From positions 3,162,001 through 3,226,000 of the forward strand of contig NZ_CP034450.1 in assembly GCF_003952505.1 (NCBI RefSeq): 64,000 nucleotides of DNA, written 5' to 3'. This document shows, piece by piece, positions 9,665 through 17,773 of this stretch. The notes beneath the pieces were generated by a model. The model ran no database searches. It had not been told where the DNA came from and worked only from the letters and a program-made list of their open reading frames with translations. How positions within the stretch are numbered: position 1 is the stretch's first letter; the number at the start of each line of letters is the position of its first letter. The stretch is from Mesorhizobium sp. M4B.F.Ca.ET.058.02.1.1 (GTDB lineage: Bacteria; Pseudomonadota; Alphaproteobacteria; Rhizobiales; Rhizobiaceae). A program made the position numbers and the translations under genes.

Positions 9665-10866
9665 TGAGCTATGTTTCCTCGCGACTGTCGGTGGTGAAGC
9701 CCTCGGCTTCGATGGCAGCCTCGCAGGCGGCCAAGGCGCTGCGCGCCAAGGGCGTCGACGTGATCGACCTCGGGCTCGGCGAGCCGGATTTCCCGACGCC
9801 CACGCACATCATCGACGCCGCCCATTTCGCGGCGAAGGCCGGCCAGACGCTCTACACCGGTGCCGCCGGCACAGCCGAGGTGCGCGAAGCCATTGCCGGC
9901 AAGTTCCGACGTGAAAATGGTCTCGACTCCACGGCCGACGACATTGTCGTCGCCAATGGCGCCAAGCAGATCATCTTCAACGCGCTGCTGGCGACGCTGG
10001 AGGGCGGCGACGAGGCGATCCTGCCGGCGCCCTATTTCGTCTCCTATCCGGAAATGGTCAAGCTGCTTGGCGGCACGCCTGTCGTCGTCGAATGCCCGGA
10101 GACCACCGGCTTCCGGCTGACGCCGGCGCTGCTGGAAGAGGCGATCACGCCAAGGACGAAGTGGCTGTTCCTCAACATGCCCGGCAACCCGTCCGGCGCC
10201 GTCTATTCGGAAACCGATCTCAAGGCGCTGGGGGCGGTGCTGGCAAGGCACCCGCAGGTGCTCGTGCTGTCCGACGAGATTTACGAGCACATCCTTTTCG
10301 ACGGGCGCGAATTCGTGTCCTTCGGCAAGGCCTGTCCCGAGCTCAAGGACCGCACGCTGATCGTCAACGGCGTATCGAAGTCCTATGCGATGACCGGCTG
10401 GCGTGTCGGCTACGCGGCCGGACCGGGGCCGCTGGTCAAGGCGATGTCGACGATCCAGAGCCAGTCCTGCACTTCCGTCTGCTCGATCGCGCAGGCGGCG
10501 ACAGTCGCCGCGCTCAGCGGCCCGCAGGACGAAGTGGGGCGCTTCAGGCAAGCCTTCGAGGCGCGTCGCAACCTGGTTGTGGACGGCATCCGCAAGATCA
10601 ACGGGCTGACGCTTTCGCCGCCGGACGGCGCTTTCTATGCCTATATCGGCTGCGCCAGCCTGATCGGCCGCAAGACCCCGAAGGGCGTCGTGCTCGAGGA
10701 CGACGCGGCCGTGGCAGACTATCTTCTCAACGAAGGCCGCGTGGCGTCCGTGCCTGGCGTGGCGTATGGACTGTCACCCTATTTCCGCATCTCGACCGCG
10801 ACCAGCGCAGAGGTGCTCAGCGAGGCGATCTCGCGGATCAACACCGCCGTCGCGCAAGTGGAGTAA
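9664..10866 (+). CDS. class I/II pyridoxal-phosphate aminotransferase (aspartate aminotransferase-like)
   Basis: 400 aa fold-type I PLP aminotransferase. Visible: LGLGEPDFPTP at the N-terminus, TLYTGAAGTAEVREAIA, the Asn and Asp of the PLP site (NMPGNPSGAVY; SDEIYEHI), the Schiff-base lysine in NGVSKSYAMTGWRVGYA near residue 240, and the substrate-carboxylate Arg in SPYFRIS near the C-terminus. It resembles the broad aspartate/aromatic aminotransferases of rhizobia. The start overlaps the hyuB stop by one base. Its role is probably to move the amino group of the compound taken up or opened by the operon onto 2-oxoglutarate (inference). Confidence 0.9.
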   Translation: MSYVSSRLSVVKPSASMAASQAAKALRAKGVDVIDLGLGEPDFPTPTHIIDAAHFAAKAGQTLYTGAAGTAEVREAIAGKFRRENGLDSTADDIVVANGAKQIIFNALLATLEGGDEAILPAPYFVSYPEMVKLLGGTPVVVECPETTGFRLTPALLEEAITPRTKWLFLNMPGNPSGAVYSETDLKALGAVLARHPQVLVLSDEIYEHILFDGREFVSFGKACPELKDRTLIVNGVSKSYAMTGWRVGYAAGPGPLVKAMSTIQSQSCTSVCSIAQAATVAALSGPQDEVGRFRQAFEARRNLVVDGIRKINGLTLSPPDGAFYAYIGCASLIGRKTPKGVVLEDDAAVADYLLNEGRVASVPGVAYGLSPYFRISTATSAEVLSEAISRINTAVAQVE

Positions 10867-11682
10867 ATGATGCCGCACTACGAACGTATCCTGATCACCG
10901 GCGCCGCCGGCCGCCTCGGCTCGGAGCTGCGCAAGGGGCTGGTGCCGCTGGCAAAAACCATCCGCCTGGCGGGGCGCCATCCGTTTGGCGATCTTGCCGC
11001 TCACGAGGAAGAAGCGGTCTTCGACCTCGCCGACATGGAGGCGACGATCGCGGCGACCAAGGATTGCGATGCGATCGTCCACTTCGGCGGCGCGCCGCTC
11101 GAATGCGAGTGGCAGACCATCCTCGATTCCAGCATCCGCGGCTCCTACCACATCTATGAAGGCGCCCGGAAACACGGGGTGAAGCGCGTCATCTATGCCT
11201 CCTCGGTACATGCCATCGGCTATCACGAGGTCGAGGCGCATATCGGCGTCGACGCACCGGTGCGGCCCGACAGCCTGTATGGCGTGTCGAAGAATTTCGT
11301 CGAGAGCCTCAGCCGGCTCTACTGGGACAAGTTCGGCATCGAGACGGTGTGCCTTCGCATCTTCTCGTCCTTCCCCGAGCCGGCGGACCGGCGCATGCTT
11401 TGGTCCTACCTCTCCTTTGCCGATTGCGTGCGGCTGGTCGAGGCCTCGCTGACGGCGCCGCGCGTCGGCCACACGATCTCCTTCGGCATTTCCGACAACA
11501 AGGTGAAGACGGTCGACAACAGCGGCGCCAACCATCTGGGCTTCATCCCGCAGGACAGCGCCGAACCATTCCGCGCCGCCGTCGAGGCGAAAACGGCCAT
11601 TCCCGATCCAAAAAGGCCGTCAGTGAAATATCTCGGCGGATGGTTCTGCGAACTCGGCCATCCGGACGACAAGGCCGAATAG
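10867..11682 (+). CDS. NAD-dependent epimerase/dehydratase-type SDR, uronate dehydrogenase-like
   Basis: 271 aa extended short-chain dehydrogenase. It has a Rossmann nucleotide motif near the N-terminus (ITGAAGRLGSELRKGL), the active-site Ser in IYASSVHAIGYHE, and the YxxxK pair in DSLYGVSKNFVESLSRLY. The compact size and the pattern SSVHAIGY match uronate (hexuronate) dehydrogenases, but related members act on other sugars or hydroxy-compounds, so the substrate is open. It starts immediately after the aminotransferase TAA; two in-frame ATGs (10867, 10870) are possible. It is the last gene of the operon. A hairpin and a 386-bp gap follow. Confidence 0.8.
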   Translation: MMPHYERILITGAAGRLGSELRKGLVPLAKTIRLAGRHPFGDLAAHEEEAVFDLADMEATIAATKDCDAIVHFGGAPLECEWQTILDSSIRGSYHIYEGARKHGVKRVIYASSVHAIGYHEVEAHIGVDAPVRPDSLYGVSKNFVESLSRLYWDKFGIETVCLRIFSSFPEPADRRMLWSYLSFADCVRLVEASLTAPRVGHTISFGISDNKVKTVDNSGANHLGFIPQDSAEPFRAAVEAKTAIPDPKRPSVKYLGGWFCELGHPDDKAE

Positions 11683-11718
11683 CGATCGGTCGGGCAGGAA
11701 CGCCCCCATCAGCGCAAT

Positions 11719-11759
11719 CTTGCCGTCCGGAAAGACTGAAGGCTTTTCGGGACGGCAAG
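11719..11759. terminator. strong hairpin after the operon (no clear U-tract)
   Basis: Inverted arms CTTGCCGTCC (11719-11728) and GGACGGCAAG (11750-11759) are perfect over 10 bp, and the stem extends inward with GGAAAG opposite CTTTTC. It lies 37 bp after the last operon stop, so a terminator or mRNA-end stabiliser is plausible. There is no run of T after the right arm, so classical intrinsic termination is doubtful. Confidence 0.45.
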
Positions 11760-11814
11760 CCGCGCGAAGCCGTCTCACCAAGGCAATTTTGCACACGCCG
11801 GGGCATTGGCGCCT

Positions 11815-11851
11815 GTCCGTTTGCTGCGGGGTTTGCAGCGCCGGAACGGAC
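11815..11851. repeat. nested inverted repeat left of the att-like copy
   Basis: Outer arms GTCCGTT (11815-11821) and AACGGAC (11845-11851) enclose inner arms GCTGC and GCAGC. It lies about 10 bp left of the tRNA-flank copy. It could be a recombinase arm site or a decayed hairpin; only the symmetry is directly seen. Confidence 0.35.
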
Positions 11852-11860
11852 GGAAAGCCT

Positions 11861-11910
11861 TGCCTGTCCAAGGTTTCAGCGATTTCAAAGGGATGGGCTG
11901 GCGCTGCGTA
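11861..11910 (+). repeat. left att-like direct repeat (copy of tRNA-Thr 3' end and flank)
   Basis: Ungapped alignment with 28801-28850 gives 40 identities in 50. The core 11875-11908 versus 28815-28848 matches at 31 of 34, starting TTCAGCGATTTCAA and ending GCTGCG. The last bases of the right copy are the CCA, discriminator and acceptor-stem 3' strand of tRNA-Thr. The rest of the tRNA is absent here. Both copies have the same orientation, as expected for attL/attR of an element inserted at a tRNA 3' end. Confidence 0.6.
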
Positions 11911-12068
11911 ACATTGTGACGTCCAGTGAAAAGACCTTGGCGTTCAATCACGGACGATCGAGTTCCTTCGAAACGGCGCGCGCCTTTGCCTTGGCCTCCT
12001 GTTGCGATAGCATGGCCGCAAATTAGCTGTGGCTGAAAAATCGGATTTCGCTGAGGGGGCGAAAGTTC

Positions 12069-12974
12069 ATGGAGATGCAGCAGGTCCGCTATTTTTTGGC
12101 CCTGTCGAATACGTTGAATTTCACCAGAGCGGCCGAGGAGTGCAACGTCACGCAGCCGGCGCTCACGCGTGCGATCAAGACGCTCGAAGAGGAATTGGGT
12201 GGAGAACTGCTTCGGCGCGAGCGCCAGCATTCGCACCTGACGGAACTCGGGCGGCGTATGCTGCCGCTTCTGCAGCAGTGCTATGATGCGGCGACGTCCG
12301 CCAAATCGCTTGCCAAGGCCGTGCAAAGCAGCGACGTCGCGCCGCTCAACGTGACGATTTCGAACAGCATCAATATTGCGCTGCTGGTTTCGCCTTTCAC
12401 GGAGCTTTTCCGGGCCTATCCAGGCGTCCACCTCAAGATCAACCGCGGCTCGCCGGCCGCCGTCATGGACGCGCTCAAGAATGGTGACGTCGAACTCGCC
12501 GTTGCCGGCCCGCTGGGGCAAGCCTGGGATCGCCTCGACATGTGGCCGCTCTTCCAGGAGGGAATCGAACTTGCTGTGAATTCCGATCACCCGCTCGCGC
12601 GGCGCAATGAGGCCGATGTCGCGTTGAACCAGCTTGCCGCGGAACCGGTGCTCAGCCGGATCGATTGGGAGACGAGCGAGGAGCTATCGCGTGGCCTGTC
12701 TGCCAAAGGCCTCACGCCTCGAACCGCGCACGAAGTCGAGACCGACCAGGATCTGCTCGCGCTGCTCGAGGCCAACGCCGGCGTAGGATTCGTCTGCCTG
12801 ACGGCACCCCGGTCGCCGAACACGCGCCGGCTCAAGCTTCGCGATCTCGATGTCTCGCGGATCGTCTCCGTCTACGCGGTTGCCGGGCGGCACAGATCTC
12901 CCGTGGCCGCGACCCTGCTCAACCTGTTGAGGTCGACGGACTGGTCGCCCTTCGGCGTCAGCGAGCCCGCCTGA
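12069..12974 (+). CDS. LysR-family transcriptional regulator (paralogue 1)
   Basis: 301 aa. The winged helix-turn-helix covers residues ~1-60 (QVRYFLALSNTLNFTRAAEE, then NVTQPALTRAIKTLEEELGG) and is followed by a periplasmic-binding-protein-like effector domain. The N-terminus is strikingly similar to the LysR proteins at 18832 and 22299, sharing FTRAAE-C-NVTQPAL-RAI and HLTELG. ATG 12069 gives the usual LysR start; the alternative ATG two codons later is also possible. It converges on the redoxin gene and the two stop regions overlap by 17 bp. Whether it controls the leftward redox cluster or the rest of the island is unknown. Confidence 0.9.
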   Translation: MEMQQVRYFLALSNTLNFTRAAEECNVTQPALTRAIKTLEEELGGELLRRERQHSHLTELGRRMLPLLQQCYDAATSAKSLAKAVQSSDVAPLNVTISNSINIALLVSPFTELFRAYPGVHLKINRGSPAAVMDALKNGDVELAVAGPLGQAWDRLDMWPLFQEGIELAVNSDHPLARRNEADVALNQLAAEPVLSRIDWETSEELSRGLSAKGLTPRTAHEVETDQDLLALLEANAGVGFVCLTAPRSPNTRRLKLRDLDVSRIVSVYAVAGRHRSPVAATLLNLLRSTDWSPFGVSEPA

Positions 12975-13662
12975 GCGCCGCGATCAGGTCGTCGATGTCC
13001 ATTCGTCGGCGGTAATCAGGATCGACAAAGCGATCGGTGATGATCCCGTCCGTTCCGACGATGAAAGTCGCGGGGATTGGCAGGAACCAACTGGCGTTGC
13101 CCTGGTAGTTTGGAAGATCGTAGGCAACGCCCATCAAGCGCTCCATCTCGGCCCCGATCCAAATCGCCAGGTTGAGGGACAGAGCGTAGCCATTGTCCAT
13201 ATCGGTCAGGAAGGGGAAGCCTGCGCCAACGGCAGCCTTCATCGCCTTGGTGAATTTGCGTCGCTCAGGCATGATCACCACGACCTGGCCGCCCAAAGCC
13301 GCGATCTCCTGCTGGGCTTCGACGATGCCGATCGCGTTCAGCCGGCAGTAGGGGCACCAATGCCCGCGCTGAAAGGTGACCACGGCGGGACCCTGGAGCA
13401 GGATGTCGGCCAGGCCAACCAGCCTGCCCTCATCGTCCGGCAGCAGGAACGGCGGCATGGCATCGCCGGGAGTTGGCGCCGCGGCTCCGGCTCCCTGTTT
13501 CTCCAGGCGATCCACAAGGCGGTCTACCGCCTCGGCGAAATTCGCGTCGATCCGTCGGACTGCCGCGGCAATCACCGCCAGCCGCTCGTTGAGAGGCGCA
13601 TCAAGTTCGACGGCTGCATGGACGGCCTGTTCAAATGTCATGGGCTGGTCGGCGGCGGCCAT
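12958..13662 (-). CDS. peroxiredoxin-like AhpC/TSA redoxin
   Basis: 234 aa thioredoxin-fold protein. The core starts near residue 65 (PGDAMPPFLLPDDEGRLVGL) and carries the active-site motif GHWCPYCRLN, placing Cys-x-x-Cys at the peroxidatic position. The N-terminal ~60 residues form a helical extension with regularly spaced Asp/Glu/Ala. The start was set at ATG 13662 (MAAADQPMTF) rather than further upstream because it matches a compact protein. It is last in a leftward cluster with a disulfide reductase, NDH-2, patatin and 3-hydroxybutyrate dehydrogenase. A function in peroxide or thiol reduction is likely; the electron donor may be the neighbouring reductase (inference). Confidence 0.85.
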   Translation of the reverse strand: MAAADQPMTFEQAVHAAVELDAPLNERLAVIAAAVRRIDANFAEAVDRLVDRLEKQGAGAAAPTPGDAMPPFLLPDDEGRLVGLADILLQGPAVVTFQRGHWCPYCRLNAIGIVEAQQEIAALGGQVVVIMPERRKFTKAMKAAVGAGFPFLTDMDNGYALSLNLAIWIGAEMERLMGVAYDLPNYQGNASWFLPIPATFIVGTDGIITDRFVDPDYRRRMDIDDLIAALRRAR

Positions 13663-13802
13663 TTCTGCGCTTTCATCGATCTGACGCAGCCTATCATCGA
13701 AGCCCCTCCGCCGCGGCCATGTTTTTCTTGCATGGTTTTGATGCCTTGCGCGCATCAAAGCGGGCGAGGTTCGTATTCTGTTCGCCGCCTGACCTCAGTT
13801 CG

Positions 13803-15149
13803 TTACAACATGTTCCTGATATCGGCGGAGAAGGTCGGGAAACCGTAGACCATATCGGCAAGCTGCGATGCCGTGATGGCGTGTTTCATCGCGAGTGCAA
13901 AGATATGGATCAGTTCTTCGCCGGCATGGCCAACCATGTGGGCGCCGACGATCCTGCCCGTCGTTTCCTCGACAATGATCTTCGACCACGCCACCGTCTC
14001 GGCATAGGTCCTCGCCGTGAGCCAGCCCTGCATATCGTTGAGGTGGATCCTGACGTCGAGTCCCCGTTCCCTCGCCTTGGCTTCGGTCAGTCCGACACTT
14101 GCCACGGCCGGAATGCTGTAGAGACACGCCGGGATATGATCGTAGTCGGGCCGATGTTTCGGTCCGTCGACAATGTTGCGGCCAACGATGCCGCCCTCGT
14201 AGGTCGCTACCGGCGAAAGCTGCGGAGAGTTCCACACCGCGTCGCCGCAGACGTAGACATCGGGATTGGAGCGCGAGCGCAGATGGCCGTCGATTTCGAT
14301 CCTGCCCTCGCGATGCACGATAACGGCGGCGCCAAGATCGAGGCCCTCGACATTGGCCACGCGCCCGGCGCAATTGACAACCCTGTCCGCTTCCACCGCG
14401 CACTCGGCACCGTCCGCCACGAAAGTGACGCGCAGCCGTCCGTCAGCCTCGTCGATCCTCTTGACCCAGGCCAGGGTGCGTATGCTTATGCCGATACGCT
14501 CGCTCACATCCCGGATCTGTTCGACGGCTTCGACATCGAAACCTCCGAGCAAATGCGGCAGCGCTTCGAGAATCGTGACCTCAACGCCGGCGCGCGCATA
14601 GACGTGGCCAAGTTCGAAGGCGATGACGCCGCCGCCAATGAACACCGCGGCGCGGGGCAGCACTGGATCGTTCAAAACATCGTCGGAAGTCGTCAGATGC
14701 TCGGCGCCCGGGATCGGCAGCGAGCGTGGCTTCGAGCCGGTGGCAATGACGATGTTCCTGGCCTCGAGTTCCCGCCCGTCGACGCGGATGGCGTTGCTGC
14801 CGATAAAGGCGGCCTCGCCGTGGATGACATTGACGCCTCGCTTGGCCATCAGTCCGGACAGCCGGGACGGAATGTCCCTGATCATTTCCTTTTCCCGCTC
14901 GATCAGCGCGCTCCAGTCGAGCCTCGGGGAATCGATGCTGATCGCATGCCGATCGGCCCGTTCGATTTCATCAAGCGCATGGGCCGCCGCAACCAGCACT
15001 TTCTTCGGCGTGCAGCCGCGATTGGGGCAGGTGCCGCCAAGGTCGCGGGCCTCGATCATGGCGACGGAAAGCCCTGCGGCGCGGGTCGCGACCGTGACGC
15101 CCATTCCTGCATTGCCGCCGCCAAGGACGACCACGTCATACTTTTCCAT
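13803..15149 (-). CDS. pyridine nucleotide-disulfide oxidoreductase, glutathione/mercuric reductase-like
   Basis: 448 aa flavoenzyme of the lipoamide dehydrogenase/glutathione reductase family. FAD-binding VVLGGGNAGMG at residues 6-16, redox-active pair in GGTCPNRGCTPKK near 40, NAD(P)-binding VFIGGGVIAFELG near 168, and second FAD motif VYVCGDAV near 305. The dimer-interface motif that normally reads HPT-x-x-E is here FPTFSAD, so the proton-relay His and Glu are replaced. That, with the CPNRGC pair, argues for a divergent subgroup rather than true Lpd or Gor. Neither E2 dehydrogenase genes nor mer genes lie nearby. The next gene upstream, NDH-2, ends 19 bp away. Confidence 0.82.
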   Translation of the reverse strand: MEKYDVVVLGGGNAGMGVTVATRAAGLSVAMIEARDLGGTCPNRGCTPKKVLVAAAHALDEIERADRHAISIDSPRLDWSALIEREKEMIRDIPSRLSGLMAKRGVNVIHGEAAFIGSNAIRVDGRELEARNIVIATGSKPRSLPIPGAEHLTTSDDVLNDPVLPRAAVFIGGGVIAFELGHVYARAGVEVTILEALPHLLGGFDVEAVEQIRDVSERIGISIRTLAWVKRIDEADGRLRVTFVADGAECAVEADRVVNCAGRVANVEGLDLGAAVIVHREGRIEIDGHLRSRSNPDVYVCGDAVWNSPQLSPVATYEGGIVGRNIVDGPKHRPDYDHIPACLYSIPAVASVGLTEAKARERGLDVRIHLNDMQGWLTARTYAETVAWSKIIVEETTGRIVGAHMVGHAGEELIHIFALAMKHAITASQLADMVYGFPTFSADIRNML

Positions 15150-15168
15150 CTAACCGACTCCGCCCTGC

Positions 15169-16563
15169 CTAGTGGAGCTTGATCCGGGGTCTGGTGCGCC
15201 TGACCACCATCTCGCCGATCGAGTCCAACGCGGTCTTTGCGAGGCCGTGCACCGCCTTGAGATGCATCTTGTGCAGCGAGCGATAAACGAGCCTCGCAAG
15301 CAGGCCCTCGATCTTCAGCCCGCCGATCAGGCTGCCGAACGCACCGTAGTCGGCAAGCGAGACAAGGGAGCCGTAGTCGCGGTAGCGGAAGGCCGGCGTG
15401 GCCTGTCCCGCGAGGCGCGCGGCAACCACCTTCACCAGGTGGTCGGCCTGTTGATGAGCCGTCTGTGCGCGAGGCGGCAAGGCATTGTCTTCGCCCGGCA
15501 GGACGCAGTTCGCGCAGTCGCCGATCGCGAACACATTCTCGTCTCCTACAGCACGCAAGGTCTCGTCCACCATCAGGCGGTTGATGCGGTCTGTCTCGAG
15601 GCCATCGAGGGTCTTCAGGAAATCCGGCGCCTTGATCCCGGCCGCCCAGACCACGAGCTCTGCTGGCACAAACAGCTTTTCGCCCAGCCTGATGCCCTCC
15701 TCGGTCACTTCGGTGACCTTGATGCCGCAGCGTACATGGACGCCCATCTTGATGAGCAGGCGTGCCGAAGCCCGCGCCATGTGCTCCTGAAGCGCCGGCA
15801 GGATGCGCGGCCCGGCCTCGACGATGGTGATGCGAATCAACTTCTCGAAGTCGATGTTGTCGAGGTTGTGCGAAGCGATTTCCCGCATCGATTTGTGCAG
15901 TTCCGCGGCCAGTTCGACGCCGGTCGCTCCGGCGCCGACGATGACGCAATGGAGCTGACCGGGCGACAGTTGCTCGTATTGCGCATTGGCCCGCAGGCAT
16001 GCGTCTATCATGCGCTTGTTGAAGCGGGTGGCCTGCTCAGCCGTGTCGAGCGAAATGGCATGGCGCGCGGCGCCCGGCGTGCCGAAATCGTTGCTGACGC
16101 TGCCGACGGCCAGCACCAGCGTGTCATAGCCCAGCACCCGCGGCGGTATGACCTGCCTGCCGTCGTCGTCGAAGCTGGGCGCGACGAAGACCTGGCGCCT
16201 TGCACGATCGATGCCGACGACCTCGCCTATGCGGTATCGATAGTGGTGCCGGCTGGCATGGGCGATGTATTCGACGGCGTCATGCGAAGTGTTCAGCGCG
16301 CCCGACGCCACCTCATGCAACAGCGGCTTCCAGATATGGGTGCGGTTGCGATCGACAAGTGTGACGGAAAGCCGCCGTTTGCCGAACTTGCGGCCGAGCC
16401 GTGTCGCCAGTTCCAGGCCGCCGGCGCCGCCGCCCACAATGACCACGCGATGCAGGGACTTGTCCGCATGCGAGGGAGTCTCCGTGATCGTGCGGAACAG
16501 CGCGGCGTTGTTGGCAAGCACGGCTTCCGGAATCAATCGCATGCCGGGGGTGATGATCTGCAT
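15169..16563 (-). CDS. ndh: type II NADH:quinone oxidoreductase (NDH-2)
   Basis: 464 aa single-subunit, non-pumping NADH dehydrogenase of the membrane surface. FAD-binding motif VVIVGGGAGGLELATRLG near residues 40-57 followed by VTLVDRN; NADH-binding motif CVIVGAGATGVELAAEL near 206; AIGDCANCVLPG near 346. The C-terminal stretch HKMHLKAVHGLAK with following basic residues resembles the membrane-anchoring end of NDH-2. The start at 16563 has GGAG eight bases upstream. Placed next to 3-hydroxybutyrate dehydrogenase, it could reoxidise the NADH that enzyme makes (inference). Confidence 0.88.
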   Translation of the reverse strand: MQIITPGMRLIPEAVLANNAALFRTITETPSHADKSLHRVVIVGGGAGGLELATRLGRKFGKRRLSVTLVDRNRTHIWKPLLHEVASGALNTSHDAVEYIAHASRHHYRYRIGEVVGIDRARRQVFVAPSFDDDGRQVIPPRVLGYDTLVLAVGSVSNDFGTPGAARHAISLDTAEQATRFNKRMIDACLRANAQYEQLSPGQLHCVIVGAGATGVELAAELHKSMREIASHNLDNIDFEKLIRITIVEAGPRILPALQEHMARASARLLIKMGVHVRCGIKVTEVTEEGIRLGEKLFVPAELVVWAAGIKAPDFLKTLDGLETDRINRLMVDETLRAVGDENVFAIGDCANCVLPGEDNALPPRAQTAHQQADHLVKVVAARLAGQATPAFRYRDYGSLVSLADYGAFGSLIGGLKIEGLLARLVYRSLHKMHLKAVHGLAKTALDSIGEMVVRRTRPRIKLH

Positions 16564-16596
16564 CGGTGGTCTCCGTGTCTTCTCGGCGCGCGCCCA

Positions 16597-17748
16597 TCAC
16601 TCTTGCGACTCGTGGATGACGATGCCCTGCAGCATGTCGACCTCGCATTCCCACGGCTTTTCCGCGAGGACGCGCTGCCCATGCTCGTATCCTGCTTGCC
16701 AGCGGGTGCGGATGCCCGAGCGGGTGAAATCGATGTCCTTGGTGTGGTCCTCGCCGTCGAGGCGCGGCGAAAGGAGCCGGACAAGATGCATGACCGAAGG
16801 GCAGCCATAGGACGCCAACTCCTTGAAGATGGGATCCTCGCGCCGCTCCTCGGGTACGAGCTTTCCCATTTCTCGCACGACGTGACGAAGCCGATGCAGC
16901 TGCTCCTGGCGGGCCACGTGGCTCTTGCCGCGGCTGGCGTATTGAAGGTCCTTTTGCCGCCCCATCACTTGCCAGATCGATTTCGGCTCCGTGGCGCGCG
17001 GTTGCCACATGTTGACCGCAAAGATCAGCGCGTCGCGCCGCGGACGTGCGTCGAGCACCACCTCGATCGGCGTGTTCGAATAGATGCCACCGTCCCAGTA
17101 CGGCTCGCCGTCGATGCAGACGGCTGGAAACGCCGGCGGCAAGGCACCTGACGCCATGATGTGCGCCACCGACAACGTCATCTCACGCGTGTCGAAATAT
17201 TTGAGTTCGCTGGTGTTGACGTTGACCGCGCCGACCGTCAGTCGCGTGTGGCGCCCGTTGAGGTAGTCGAAGTCGATCAGATTGCTCAGCGTCCTTTTGA
17301 GCGGATCGGTGGTGTAATAGGATGCATTCTCAACGCCGACCTCGCGATTGAGCCCGAACATGGCGCTTGGGTTCGGTTCGAAGAAACCCGGGATGCCGCG
17401 CATCACCGTGCCCATGTTGGCGAAGATATTGCTCGGAACCATCATCCGGAAAAACTCGTCGAGCGGGCTGCTCCGGCAGACGCCGTCCCAGAACTCCTGA
17501 AGCCTCGGCAGGCGATCCCTGGGGTCGTTTCCGGCAATCAGCGCGGCGTTGATGGCGCCGATCGACGTGCCGATGACCCAATCCGGTTCAACGCCGCCTT
17601 CGACGAGCGCTTGGTAGACCCCGGCCTGATAGGCCCCGAGCGCACCACCGCCTTGAAGGACAAGGACGGTCTGGCGTTTGGGCTCACCCTGAGGGCCGAT
17701 CTCAAGTGCCGCCTCGGAGACGGGCGGATTTCGCGTGATCCTGTTCAT
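16597..17748 (-). CDS. patatin-like phospholipase with DUF3734-type C-terminus
   Basis: 383 aa serine hydrolase with a Ser-Asp dyad. Oxyanion-hole motif GGGALGAYQAGVYQAL near residues 33-48, nucleophile elbow GTSIG near 60, catalytic Asp in YWDGGIYSNTP near 218. The C-terminal ~100 residues (from VNMWQPRATEPKSIWQVMGR) match the extension of patatin proteins found beside 3-hydroxybutyrate dehydrogenase genes in proteobacteria. Patatins cleave acyl esters of lipids or, in some cases, polyhydroxyalkanoate. The bdhA-like gene directly upstream, 25 bp away, favours polyhydroxybutyrate or oligomer turnover (inference). Confidence 0.88.
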   Translation of the reverse strand: MNRITRNPPVSEAALEIGPQGEPKRQTVLVLQGGGALGAYQAGVYQALVEGGVEPDWVIGTSIGAINAALIAGNDPRDRLPRLQEFWDGVCRSSPLDEFFRMMVPSNIFANMGTVMRGIPGFFEPNPSAMFGLNREVGVENASYYTTDPLKRTLSNLIDFDYLNGRHTRLTVGAVNVNTSELKYFDTREMTLSVAHIMASGALPPAFPAVCIDGEPYWDGGIYSNTPIEVVLDARPRRDALIFAVNMWQPRATEPKSIWQVMGRQKDLQYASRGKSHVARQEQLHRLRHVVREMGKLVPEERREDPIFKELASYGCPSVMHLVRLLSPRLDGEDHTKDIDFTRSGIRTRWQAGYEHGQRVLAEKPWECEVDMLQGIVIHESQE

Positions 17749-17773
17749 GGCCTTGTCGCTCCTCGTTGCCGGC

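Larger units (their letters stand above)
11683..12068. other. 386-bp gene-free junction between catabolic operon and LysR gene
   Basis: No convincing ORF. It holds, left to right, a hairpin at 11719-11759, a nested hairpin at 11815-11851 and a 50-bp copy of the sequence that flanks and includes the tRNA-Thr 3' end (11861-11910). It is probably the left end of the island described separately. The LysR promoter should lie in its last 100 bp, but no clear -35/-10 pair stands out. Confidence 0.6.

Noticed and set aside
13803..15149. Mercury resistance operon (merA) reading
   Set aside because: No MerR, MerT or MerP, no N-terminal heavy-metal domain and no C-terminal Cys pair.
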